From: Lentinula raphanica
Lineage: Eukaryota > Basidiomycota > Agaricomycetes > Agaricales > Omphalotaceae
NCBI GenBank assembly: GCA_027919835.1
Contig: JANVFP010000004.1
Span: 868,001 to 932,000, forward strand
Reading direction: 5' to 3'
DNA: 64,000 bases
Of this stretch, positions 24,401 to 35,364 are shown one piece after another; the stretch's first letter is position 1; every line of letters begins with the position of its first letter. Both the position numbers and the translations under genes were made by a program. The notes under the pieces are model-generated. The model saw nothing but the letters and a program-made list of their open reading frames with translations. It was not told the origin of the DNA and did not search any database.

Positions 24401-26640
24401 GTACGAGTTCTGGATCGCAGTACCAGTAAGACCGAACCGACAGCGACATTCAAACCTATGCAGTGCGATGGAGATCTGCGAGGCTAAGTTTTTGGCTCGA
24501 TGAACTTCGTCGACAAATATGCAAGACCATTTCAGGTCATCCAATAAATCAATGTCTTTAAGAGCAATGTCGAAAGATGTCAACACTAGACGGCGTCTAA
24601 GTAACAGTTTTCTCAAGTAGGATAGCCCGCTCACCAATGTCCAGACGACCAAATTTGAAGTCCTTCAGCACATGGGCGCGTTCCTTCGGAGGCGCGGTGT
24701 ATACACCAAACTCGAAATAACCCCACTAGTTTGGCATGAGCTGTAATGACATACTATATTGAAGGGGGATGAATCTCACTGTCTGTAGTTCTCGTTCCCA
24801 ATTGTGTACCACTGAGCTTGGAGCAATAATGAGGCAAGTCGGCCAAGTTGCGTTGGCGGGAGGTAAACTCTTGGTCTTGATCCATTCTGGTGAGTTTTGG
24901 AGATTTCGTACATGGTTACGTCGACGATCCTCGTCAGATTCGAAGCCTGTTTTTGCCATGATAGCTGACAGAAACGCAATGACTTGTACAGTCTTTCCTG
25001 TGCCAGAGTTGAGCAGAGACAGCAAGGCGAGACAACAGCTTACCCTAGTATAATATGAGTATAATGCAAAAGAAGTATAAAACTGGAAATTATGTACAAG
25101 CCCCATATCATCGCCCAAAAGTCCTCCACGGCGTTCACGGTATCTCTCATAGAAGAACTTGACACCGTCTCGTTGATAGTCGCGCAAGAACATGTTGATT
25201 GTCGAAGGTACTTTGGCATCCTGGCTTGGATCCAGGAGAAACGGTTCGTTAACGGATTTTTCTGGTGGTTGGAAGCCAGGTCTCGGGTTTCTCTGCTACA
25301 GGTTCAAGGTGAACGTTATAAGAACAGTATATGCTACCAATTGTACCGACCGGAATGGTGGTATCTTCGTAAGATTTACCAATTTGCTGGAGCTCAAGCT
25401 CTATTGTGGCATGAGATATGGAAATGGGTCGGCAAGATCATGGAAAACTAACCAAACTCTGGATCATCCTCGGTGTGGGACGAATCTGCCTTTTCGACAG
25501 GAACTAGAGAAGTTAAAAATGGGTTCTAGAGCAGGATAAGAGCATATGCCAGATATATGACTGACGAGTAGACGGAAACGGCGGCTCTGAATCGTCCTCG
25601 GTATGCGAAGAATCATCCTCAGTATGCGACGAGACGTCTTCAGTATGAGAGGAGAGTCCAGGATCTGGTGGTGTACATTGAGGTGGTCCTATTTCAGGTT
25701 AAATCGATGGATAAGAACTACATGATCGAATGTAACTTGCATTTACCTGCAATTTGACGAGCTAGTGGTAAGATAGCAGCCATTGTTTTCGGGATGTACC
25801 CTGGTGAATTCTCTTCAGACTCTTGATTATCCTCTTCGCCCTCTTCGTCCACGAGTTCAACCTGCATCTCGTCGTCGGCGTCATCTTCTGACCCATCGTC
25901 AATTTCGGCTAGAGGTATATTTAGATACTTGAGTTGTGACCTCCGCGATTATGATGGGTACCGTACCAAAATATTTCTGTAGGGGATTCGCGTCGTATAT
26001 TGGAGATTTATCTGTTTATTGTGTTAGATTTTGACCAACGGATACTGTACAAGCTCACCAGTAGCAAGCGTCGAGGTGTTCACCCATTCCTCGTCTTCAC
26101 TGTCTAGCCATTCCACCTTTCTCTTCTTGGTCGGTCGACCGCTTTCCCGCTTAGACTTCCCGCTTCTCTTTTGCTTCTTGGGTTGTATCTCCTCGGCTGG
26201 AACTGGTCCCGCAGCGAATTCTGAGTCCGAGCTACAGTCTACGAAGGGATGAGATGAAGCTGTCTTGAGAGTTCGCACCGTCATACCTAAAGGCGCTGGA
26301 ATTGATTCTAGTTCTCCTAGTGAATACATCATCGCATCAGTGATTTGGATTCCGAGTAGTTATGTGATGGAAGACAACGTACTCTTCCTGTATGCATTCC
26401 CTTTTGTCTTGCTAGCATCCTGCTTCATCTATGTGTGCTGTACAGACCTCAGGAGCGAGAGGTGTTTGAACGGTCAACAGGGAAAGTGAAGGAGTAGGCG
26501 CAAGAGCGCTTGAAGACTGAAGAGAAGCCTGACTTCCTTTCCCACGGTCAGAGCATACGTGACCATTGACAATGACGAGCACGGGCGCTAGTTGAGATCC
26601 CGAACATACCGCACATCTACTCAAGGTAGATGCGTAAAGC
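21457..26640 (-). CDS. SNF2-family DNA translocase, ERCC6L2-like
   Basis: Intron-rich; stop at 21457. Visible motifs in order: [16 protein letters not shown] and [13 protein letters not shown] (Q motif and Walker A; GDDMGLGKT is typical of ERCC6L2), then [15 protein letters not shown] (Ia). Next come [10 protein letters not shown] (motif II, with DEVH instead of DEAH), [14 protein letters not shown] (III), [16 protein letters not shown] (V) and [17 protein letters not shown] (VI), followed by [14 protein letters not shown]. The N-terminal region is acidic with a [15 protein letters not shown] nuclear signal. The C-terminus is basic then Gln/Lys-rich coil ([16 protein letters not shown]). Expected role: ATP-driven DNA translocation in DNA repair. 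The 5' end is uncertain; an exon with CAVC...GHVC near 26540-26620 probably belongs, but its ATG was not found. A predicted 1-nt microexon at 25044 restores Walker A. Confidence 0.85.
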
Positions 26641-28910
26641 GATAGTACTTCGGTGCATTCGTCTCTTCAGACGCTGATGAGATGCAATATGACTTTCTCG
26701 GTCTATCGTATTGACTATTGATAACTCATCTAGAACAGCTCAACCTTCCGTTCTTTTGCTAATACACGAAACAGGACAATACGTGACTGAGCCGCGGCGA
26801 AAATGCTTTTACTTAGTTTATTGTACCTGGACGCAATCAACTCCTTCCAAAAGCAACTCTGTTTTTTGCTTGCTCTACTAGCCTTGGCTGGCAACTTGAC
26901 ATGCCCAGGTATTCATATATCAGTCGTGCTCCGAGATTAAAAAAACTCGCCACCAAGCAAGAGGAGTTATTCCCTGCACCTGGACACGCTTTTGCTTTCC
27001 GAGCTTTCCGACTACATCGCCTCTGTGCTCTAGCCGGGTCGTTCCAGACGACCGGGACCCGTGTAGCAGGAAGTACCTGGGATTGTGAAAAGCAATGGTA
27101 GGATTTCAATCCGGAGCTTGAAGGATTTCCAGTAGTTCCAGAGCTGAAGCTATCACTGGTACCTGCAGTTACTCTATCTCGGAGATGAAACTCGAAAAGA
27201 GTGAGACTGCTGCGTTGCTATAGCCAGGAACATTGGTCGTATCGAGCATAAGCTTAGCCGAAAGATTGGCGACCCCAGATTGTAACCTATTTCTCGATAT
27301 CAACCGCAGAGATTCAGGTTTCGTCGCCCAGAGCAGAAACCTGAAATGCGGGTGATTTGTACCCGGTCAATTAGACTTTTCGTGTCTGTCTCGAGCCGGT
27401 CCTGACAGATAATCAGTACATAGATCTGGTGGGAGGGATAATATTAAGAGTGATTTCATTCAGTACACCTGGACTTTTGTCGAAATCAACTCATGTACTG
27501 GAACCATAGCGCCCCATGCATTGGCTTCCCGCTGAGAATGATAATGAGCACTAAGAATCTGGTCACAGAAAAAGGGGACCATCAATCCAGGCGATTGTTG
27601 AAATGGGGAGTACATCGCGGTGTAGACACATGTTGAACTTTGAAGGTGCAAACTCACAAGTCTCATGAACGAACAAGGGCAAGAGAGGCACGTCGGAAAG
27701 GAAATATTTACCCACGCATGAGGCACGTCTCGTTCGTTTTCTACGGTACTGCCACTTGCTCTGGCCCACCTACCGTCTCATTGATACCGACACATGTACA
27801 TGTCTTTTCGTCTTTCTCTCTCCTTCTGGCGAAAATCAGAGAGAAAGTGGACCAGAGAGCTCAACTTTGATCGACACTTAGTAGGGTAGCCAAAGATTTA
27901 TTCAAGTCCTTTCAACTCAATCCATCCTTCGCATTGTATGATGAAAAGTTGCTCACAAGGACTGTCGGAATGGACTTGCTTGTACATGATACTTGTTATC
28001 ATACATCCCGCATGTCTTGCAGCTGAGTCAAACGATTCGAGCGACGGAATGGATATCTTCACTGTTCAGTATATACCTACGCTGCTGAGGAGCAACCTAG
28101 TACCGGTATTTCAAGGCTCTATGTTCCCTCATCATCCAGGCAATTTACATGACTACCTCATTGATTCTTCCCCCACCATTGGTTGAGGATGCAAGAAGTG
28201 TGGGCCCCAGTTACGCTCTCTGCATTGACTTCAAGAATCAAGAACCTACTTATCTTCTCCTATCTTCCGAATCCATTTGGCATCTTGCCTGATATCGTGC
28301 TGACCATCAGTGAACCGAACATGAGCCGAATGTCTCAGATTTTGAAACTTCTCGACTGGTTTTTTCTTGTCCCGATCAGACAAATTCAGAAGTTGGAAGT
28401 TTGGTGTATTTCTACATGAAAACCTAGGCTACTTCATATTTCCTTCCTTCCTTTGAGTTTCTGTGATGCATATATCCAAATGATCATGTTATGATTAGTT
28501 AGTTTATGATCTGTCAGTCTTCATATATGACTTGGATAAAGTCTGTTTGCAAACCAAAAACCATATATATATATTACCTGCCAAAATTGCATCCTGTCAG
28601 CATGCTACTACCTATGATGACCAGAGAGGGAGCTTTGGCCTTTCAGTGGCAAGCCTTGACACTACTATTGAACATACAGTTGAGTCCTCAGTGCCATTTT
28701 TAGCAAGGGGAAAGGTTGTCAAACTAGTATCTCATTCTTCTTGGTATAATTCTGAACAAATCGGTGTCACAAATCCTGGGAGAGGGGGGGGTGAAATAGG
28801 ACTGGTCAAGGGTTGAAAAGGACCCGAAGCGCCCAATTTTGGGCGCTCAACGTAGACCACGTACAATCAAATTGTTTCTGATGGCCCCAGGACCTGAGTA
28901 TCAGCTTCAT
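26641..28910. other. 2.3-kb gene-poor stretch with a partial copy of the E2 upstream region
   Basis: No supported coding gene. The ORFs present lack domains. The segment 27620-27775 is a diverged copy of the region upstream of the UBE2G1-like gene. An (AT)n tract lies at 28563-28574 and a near-perfect 20-bp inverted repeat at about 28827-28848. Confidence 0.55.
27620..27775 (+). repeat. diverged duplicate of the E2 upstream region (copy A)
   Basis: Collinear with 29524-29665. Shared blocks in order: TAGACACATGTTGAA, GGCACGTC, GTCGGAAAGGAAAT, CCCACG, CGTTCGTTTT/CGTTTCGTTC, and TACTGCCACTTGC followed by CCCACCT. Unlike copy B, no E2 coding sequence follows. Confidence 0.75.
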
Positions 28911-29030
28911 GTCCCCTTCGGGGTGACATATGAAAAATTTGGAACGATACAGAGAAGATTAGCATGGCCCCTGCACAAGGATGACACGCTTTTCCGGAGT
29001 GGTAGACCTACGGGTCTCAATATTTATTTT
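28911..29030 (+). ncRNA. U6 spliceosomal snRNA (3' end uncertain)
   Basis: The 5' hairpin is GTCCCC-TTCG-GGG. It is followed by the U6 core at about 28940-28989: GGAACGATACAGAGAAGATT, AGCATGGCCCCTGCACAAGG, ATGACACGC. The ACAGAGA box (5' splice-site pairing), the AGC triad and the internal stem-loop region are all intact. U6 is the catalytic snRNA. After ACACGC the sequence leaves the usual U6 tail. A TTTT at 28990-28993 could end transcription immediately. Otherwise a further segment with a 5-bp hairpin closed by a TACG tetraloop leads to TTTATTTT (about 29023-29030). No clear TATA box is seen 25-30 bp upstream. It could be the functional gene or a 3'-altered copy; the core is too conserved to be old debris. 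Confidence 0.8.
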
Positions 29031-29682
29031 GCGATTTTTAGGCATTTTTGAGCATTTTTGCGCTCTGTACAACGATTTTACGTTGTACACTTCATTGTGA
29101 GACCCCCCCTTCATGTCGTACCCTTCAGAAGGTGTTAAAACACGTTCTCCGACGTTGTGCCAAGTTTCATGTCGATCACTTCATCGGTCATGATTTTAGA
29201 GGAATTTGACAGTGGAGGACATTAAACTAACCGTGCATTACTTTTCAGCAATCTTCAGCTCTACTGGAAAAGGTACGTTTCACTTCCAAGTCTCCAAAAT
29301 ACTACCAGAAAGCGTATCAATATGTTCTTCAGAATTGTGCCAAGCTCCATGTCAATCAGTCAACAGGTAATCATTTTAGAGGGCTTTGAATTTGGAGTTC
29401 CTTATGGTCACGAGATATTTCTCAGCAATCTACAGCTTCGTAGAGGTAATACAGAAACCAAAAGCCTCTGAGATACCATCAAACAGCAGTTCAGGCTTGT
29501 GCTGATACTTATACATCCATCATGGTATAGACACATGTTGAAGGTGAAGAAAACGGATGAGTCGAAGCAATCGGGGGGGCACGTCACTGTCGGAAAGGAA
29601 ATTCTTTCCCACGTACCAAGCTTGTCGTTTCGTTCCTCTGCTACTGCCACTTGCCCACCTTCGTCCATCGTCAACGATCGCA
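29031..29682. other. upstream region of the UBE2G1-like gene
   Basis: Non-coding, T-rich at the start. Two similar phrases of the form GTGCCAAG(T/C)T(T/C)CATGTC occur near 29157 and 29338, suggesting a short internal direct duplication. Contains promoter copy B (29524-29665). Confidence 0.5.
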
Positions 29683-30615
29683 ATGTCCAAACCTTCGACA
29701 CCATCCAACTCCAATACCCTTCTACTTCGACGTCAGCTTGCCGAACTCACTAAGCATCCAGTAGAGGGTTTCTCAGCTGGTCTGTGCACGCAGGTCTTGT
29801 CATTTTTATCCAAGAGTCGAGCTGACATCTACATACTAAACAGGACTCGTTGATGAGAACAATCTCTATGAATGGGAAGTTCTCGTAATTGGGTGCGGTC
29901 GGTTCAACTTCTTGTATCTTGACGCTCTGCTCAACGACACGTCTTGTGTAGTCCTCCCGACACGTTATAGTACGCCTTCTTGTCTCATAGATGATGTTGA
30001 GCATTAAACTGACTCCACTAATTACAGTGAAGGCGGTTTCTTCAAAGCTAGGCTTACTTTCCCTCCGGAATTCCCTCTTCTTCCTCCCAAGATGAAATTT
30101 ATCACTCCCATGTGGCATCCTAACAGTAAGGCGACAGTCTAGACTAGGTATTATTCTATCCTGACTACAATATCTTCTATTAGTTTATCCCGATGGTGTC
30201 GTCTGCGTGTCCATCTTGGTAAACGAGTTGCCTTTGTTCTACAGCTCTTTTGACTAACACAACTCACTATCCAGCATGCACCTGGTGATGATCAGTATGG
30301 CTACGAAGATGCAGGGGAACGATGGATGCCTGTTCACACTGTCGAATCAATCGTACGTCCCATCGCGTACCACATCTCTGCTACATTACTCAATGACCTA
30401 CCCACAGCTCATCAGCGTTATCTCTCTTCTATCTTCCGACTCCCCCAATCTGGACAGTCCGGCCAATGTCGACGCTGCTAAAGAGGTTCGAACTGATTTG
30501 GAAGGTGCGTGCATGGTTGTTCCAGTATATGTATTCAATCTAACATGTCTGTCCAGGATACAAGAAGAAGGTTCGACGCTTGGTGCGCCGGAGCGCTGAG
30601 GAGGCCTTTGATTGA
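29683..30615 (+). CDS. ubiquitin-conjugating enzyme E2, UBE2G1-like
   Basis: ATG at 29683-29685, TGA at 30613-30615; split by several short introns. Spliced protein: LLLRRQLAELTKHPVEGFSA, WEVLVIGPPDTLYEGGFF, FPLLPPKMKFITPMWHPN, then YPDGVVCVSILHAPGDD, RWMPVHTVESI and SPANVDAAKEVRTDLEGYKK. The HPN motif and the catalytic cysteine (in GVVCVSIL) are present. The acidic-loop insertion after the cysteine, with HAPGDDQYGYEDAGERW, identifies the UBE2G group, and the N-terminal RRQLAELTKHPVEGFSAGL matches UBE2G1 rather than UBE2G2. It accepts ubiquitin from E1 as a thioester and passes it to E3s. Its relative, Ubc7/UBE2G2, lies 4.7 kb downstream beyond RPC2. Confidence 0.93.
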
Positions 30616-30943
30616 AATTCACTTTCCACTCCTCTCAGTCCGGAGGCACTCTCTGTTTACGTCGTATTTTTCTTTGCATCGCACTTGTTTTTCTTTTTTA
30701 CTAAGTACTCAAGAATATGTATACTGTGACCTGATCTTAGAGAGTATGATAGTCAGAGTCAGATGTTGAGACGTGCGTCACGGTGTGTGAGCTTCCAACG
30801 AGCTTCCATGAAATTCCGCTCGGCGCTGGTCAAAAATTTGAATAAGCGCCCAAAACTATCAGTCATCAATCAACCATAACATATGCTCAGGCTCCGTTGA
30901 CTCGAGTCTCGAGTCTCGCGGGCCACCACAATCGTGTTCTGCA
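30616..30943. other. spacer, promoter region of RPC2
   Basis: 328 bp with no gene. A short direct repeat CTCGAGTCTCGAGTCTCG lies just before the RPC2 start (about 30901-30918). Confidence 0.5.
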
Positions 30944-33900
30944 ATGGATGGCTCAGAAGAAAACGGCTGGGATGATGCTGGATCAAGCTGGCGGGGACTT
31001 GGTGTCACAGATCCTATCAAAGCAGTTGAGGTGCGCGTCTCCATTTCGTTTCCACCATGGCACAAATACTATTTTTCAGGACAAATGGCTTTTGCTTCCA
31101 GCTTTTCTAAAAGTCAAAGGTCTCGTCAAACAGCATATTGACTCTTTCAACTACTTTGTCGATGTTGATATCAAGAACGTCGTGAAAGCTAACAACAAAA
31201 TCACGTCCGATGTCGATCCTCGGTTCTGGCTCAAATACACCGACATCAACATAGGATTTCCAGATAGAAATGAAGTCGAAACTATTGACAAACGGGTAAC
31301 ACCCCATGAGTGTCGTCTTCGCGATATCACCTACGCCGCACCCATCATTGTCACAGTTCAGTACACTCGGGGCAAGAAGATTGTTCAGAGAAACGTTAAC
31401 ATTGGACGGTTACCCATCATGCTTCGGAGTAACAAATGCGTCCTGACGGGCAAGGATGAGAAGGAATTGGCACGTATGACGGAATGCCCACTGGATCCTG
31501 GCGGATACTTCGTGGTAAAGGGCACGGAGAAAGTGATTCTAGTTCAGGAGCAACTGAGCAAGAATCGTATCATCGTCGAGACTGATCCAGCGAAGGGCAT
31601 CGTACAAGCCTCCTGTACCTCGTAAGTCATCCTGCCCTGTTGATCATCTCCCCTCTATCAACGTTTAACATGCATGATCAGTTCCACACACGGTGGTCTC
31701 AAGTCCAAAACATACGTCGCCACGAAAAAGGGCAAGATATACCTTCGTCACAACTCGATACACGAGGACGTGCCTATCGTGATCGCACTCAAGGCCCTCG
31801 GGATTCAGTCGGACAAAGAAATTCTCCTTCTGACCGCCGGCAATACTGAGGCTTACAAAGTCGCATTCTCCGCTAATCTTGAAGATGCTGCTAAACTTGG
31901 CGTGTTCACCAGACAGCAAGCTCTGGATTGGATTGGATCACGCGTGAAGATAAATAGGAGGGTGATGGGTCCTAGGAGACCCGCTTGGGAAGAAGCCTTG
32001 GAGGCTTTAGCTACCATCGTGCTTGCCCATGTGCCTGTGAACGGTCTTGACTTTCGCGCGAAGGCCATTTTTGTGGCGACAATGACTCGACGGGTTTTAA
32101 TGGCAATAGATGACGAGAAGATGGTGGATGACAGGGACTATGTCGGGAATAAGCGTCTCGAGCTGTAAGTCTTCGACGCTTGCCTCCTGTGGTGCCTAGA
32201 GGATGACCGTGGTTCTATGTGCCTCAGAGCCGGCCAACTGCTCGCATTGCTATTCGAAGACTTGTTCAAAACGTACAATTCTAATCTCAAAACCGCCATC
32301 GACAAAACTCTAAAGAAACCATCACGGGTCAATGAGTATGACGCTTGGCATACCATGCAGTTCCAGGGAGATCATATTACATCTGGCTTCGTTCGCGCGA
32401 TTTCTACAGGAAATTGGTCACTCAAACGATTCAAGATGGAGCGCGCAGGAGTGACACATGTCCTGAGCCGGCTGAGCTTCATCTCTGCTCTCGGTATGAT
32501 GACACGGATATCTTCGCAGTTCGAGAAAACTCGCAAAGTTAGTGGACCTCGAGCACTGCAACCGAGTCAATGGGGGATGCTGTGTCCCAGCGATACCCCT
32601 GAGGGAGAGGCTTGTGGTCTTGTCAAGAATCTTGCCTTAATGACGCATATCACCACGGACGTAGAAGAGGAGCCCATCATACGTATAGCCTACATGCTGG
32701 GAGTGGAAGGTGAATATGTAGTTCCAAGATGTTCTCGGAAACACCCTCTCATATATTTCTCCGTCCAGATATCAGTCTCTCAACAGGTGCCGAAATATAC
32801 TCCCAAAATACCTTCATTGTCAATGTGAATGGCACCATCATTGGACTCACAAAACATCCCAGGCGATTCGTGTTCCAATTCCGGAGACTGAGACGTGCCA
32901 GAAGGGTTAGTGAGTTCGTGAGTGTCTATATCAATCACCATCACAAGGCAGTCCATATTGCTAGTGATGGAGGTCGTATTTGTCGACCGATAATTATCGT
33001 CGAGAACGGACGCCCACGAGTAACATCACAACACATTTCGGTATGCCGTTCCCCCATCCTCGAGTAATCTTCTCCCGAAACCTGAATGTTAAAACTTTAC
33101 AGCAATTGAAACGAGGTGAACTAGCATTCGATGATTTCCTGCGGAAGGGACTTGTGGAATATCTGGACGTAAATGAAGAGAACGATGCATACATCGCCTT
33201 GTATGAATCTGATATCGTTATGGCCACTACCCACCTAGAAATCGAACCATTCACACTCCTCGGTGCTGTGGCAGGTCTAATTCCTTATCCACATCACAAC
33301 CAATCACCTCGGAATACCTATCAATGCGCTATGGGCAAACAAGCGATTGGCGCTATCGGTTACAATCAACTAAACCGTATCGACACATTGCTGTATCTTT
33401 CCGTATATCCCCAGCAGCCTATGGTCAAGACCAAATCGATAGAACTCGTTGGATATGATCGTCTTCCGGCCGGTCAGAATGCCACGGTCGCTGTCATGAG
33501 CTACTCTGGCTATGATATTGAGGATGCACTGATCTTGAACAAGGTTTCGGTTGATTTCATTATCCTACGCTGAAATAACTCAAGAGAATCACAGGCTAGT
33601 CTGGACCGTGGCTATGGACGCTGTCAGGTTTTGAGGAAGAATGCGACCCTAATCCGCAAATATCCCAATGGAACGTACGTGAAGGATTTGTTCAATCTAG
33701 CTCAAGATTTTTTTTTGATATAGAACTGGATACTAGATATGACCGGCTAGCTGACGCCCCATACGACGAGAACGGTCAAAAGGCTAAAAAATATGATATC
33801 ATCCAGGAAGACGGGCTTGCAGGCGTCGGGGAGAGGGTCGACCCCGGGGACGTCTATATCAATAAGCAAACTCCGACTAACGCGAATGACAACACCTTCA

Positions 33901-35161
33901 CTGGCCAAGCCGCAACTGTACCCTACAAAAACACTCCCATGACCTACAAGTCTCCTGTCGCAGGTAATATCGACAAAGTCATGATCAGTGACACAGACAA
34001 CGACCAGACGCTGATCAAGGTTCTAATCCGCCAAACACGGAGGCCGGAGCTGGGTGATAAGTTCTCTTCTCGACATGGCCAGAAAGGCGTCTGTGGCCTC
34101 ATTGTTAACCAGGAAGATATGCCTTTCAATGATCAAGGCATCAACCCAGGTATTTGTCTGAGCGTCCTATTTCATTCACTTCACACCATGTTCATTGTGA
34201 ATCAGATACGATCATGAACCCTCACGGATTTCCTTCTCGGATGACAGTTGGGAAGATGATCGAGTTACTCGCTGGAAAGGTGGGCTGTTGTTTTCCTTAC
34301 TGAAGCTTATACATCTGTTCATCTTTCGTGTGCACAAGGCGGGCGTTCTTAACGGAAAGCTACAATACGGCACTGCGTTTGGTGGCTCAAAAGTGGGTAC
34401 CTTTCGGTGCACAGTTCGGCAATCTTTCTGAAATTTCCATACAGGTAGAGGACATGAGTCGAATCCTGATAGAAAATGGGTTTAGTTATTCTGGAAAAGA
34501 TATGCTCACCAGCGGTATTACCGGCGAACCATTAGAGGCATATGTATACTTCGGACCTATCTATTATCAAGTGAGTTTCCGCGATTTCTTGTTATTCACT
34601 TAAATGAACTTGACACCCCCTCCGATAGAAACTCAGTGAGTTGCGAATATTAGGGATGACGATGTGTCGGCAGCTAATCAAACTTTCGCACCTTAGAACA
34701 TATGGTCATGGACAAGATGCATGCTCGTGCAAGGTACCGTATTTTCCTTGCTGTTTGCGGTTCAAATACTAATGATCTTTCAAGGGGGCCTCGGGCGACG
34801 CTTACACGACAACCGACCGAGGGACGATCTCGGGAAGGTGGCCTCCGACTTGGAGAGATGGAGCGAGACTGTCTGATTGGCTATGGAGCTACCCAACTGC
34901 TTCTCGAGCGCCTTATGATATCTTCCGATAAGTTTGAGGTGAATGCTTGTCAGGAATGTGGTTTGATGGGGTACAACGGATGGTGCACCTACTGCAAGAG
35001 CTCAAAAAAGGTGGCACAGTTGACTATACCCTATGCGGCAAAATTACTTTTCCAAGAGGTATCTCAAATTTTCACTATCTCTGTTCGGTTCTAGGCGCTG
35101 ACCAGTTCGTAAGCTGATGGCCATGAACGTAGTCCCTCGACTGATCTTGGATGACGCTTGA
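30944..35161 (+). CDS. RPC2: RNA polymerase III second-largest subunit (RPC2/Ret1)
   Basis: ATG at 30944; first exon [13 protein letters not shown]. Then [19 protein letters not shown], the Pol III-specific start of the protrusion, with [11 protein letters not shown]. Also seen are [52 protein letters not shown] (fork), [15 protein letters not shown] and [12 protein letters not shown] (hybrid-binding/active-site region). The C-terminal clamp has a [16 protein letters not shown] zinc motif. The last exon gives [15 protein letters not shown] and a TGA at 35159-35161. The protein aligns by eye along its whole length with Pol III subunit 2, not Rpb2. It forms half of the active-site cleft that transcribes tRNA, 5S and U6 genes. 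About 14 introns, including two flanking a 7-nt microexon at 34629-34635. No defects seen. Confidence 0.97.
34629..34635 (+). other. RPC2: 7-nt microexon of RPC2
   Basis: The AAACTCA heptamer is flanked by ...CCGATAG and GTGAGT. With neighbouring exons ending TATCAA and starting AACATATGG it yields YYQKLKHMVMD, the conserved Pol III sequence. Confidence 0.9.
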
Positions 35162-35364
35162 CTTTGTGTATCTATTAGATTTGTTAAATGTTTTTCTATG
35201 TACTCAGATTGTACTAGTACCATCTCTAATGCCATCTTGAGCAACAGCGGGCGTGAGCGCTCCTTTTCGGATCACTCTTTCGGGATTTTTTCGGCCTTCA
35301 AGTCATGACGTGTATACAGTATAGTCTTTGACTTCAACCAATCACTTCCGCTACAACAACAGAC

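Noticed and set aside
25580..25665. CRISPR-like or satellite repeat
   Set aside because: The repetition follows codons (SSHTED) inside the SNF2 gene, so it is a coding tandem repeat.
26837..27109. Overlapping frames on both strands near 27 kb as a gene
   Set aside because: Short, without domain or splice support; treated as non-coding.
29001..29040. mRNA-type intron in U6, as in fission yeast
   Set aside because: A GT...AG span exists, but no U6 sequence resumes after it.
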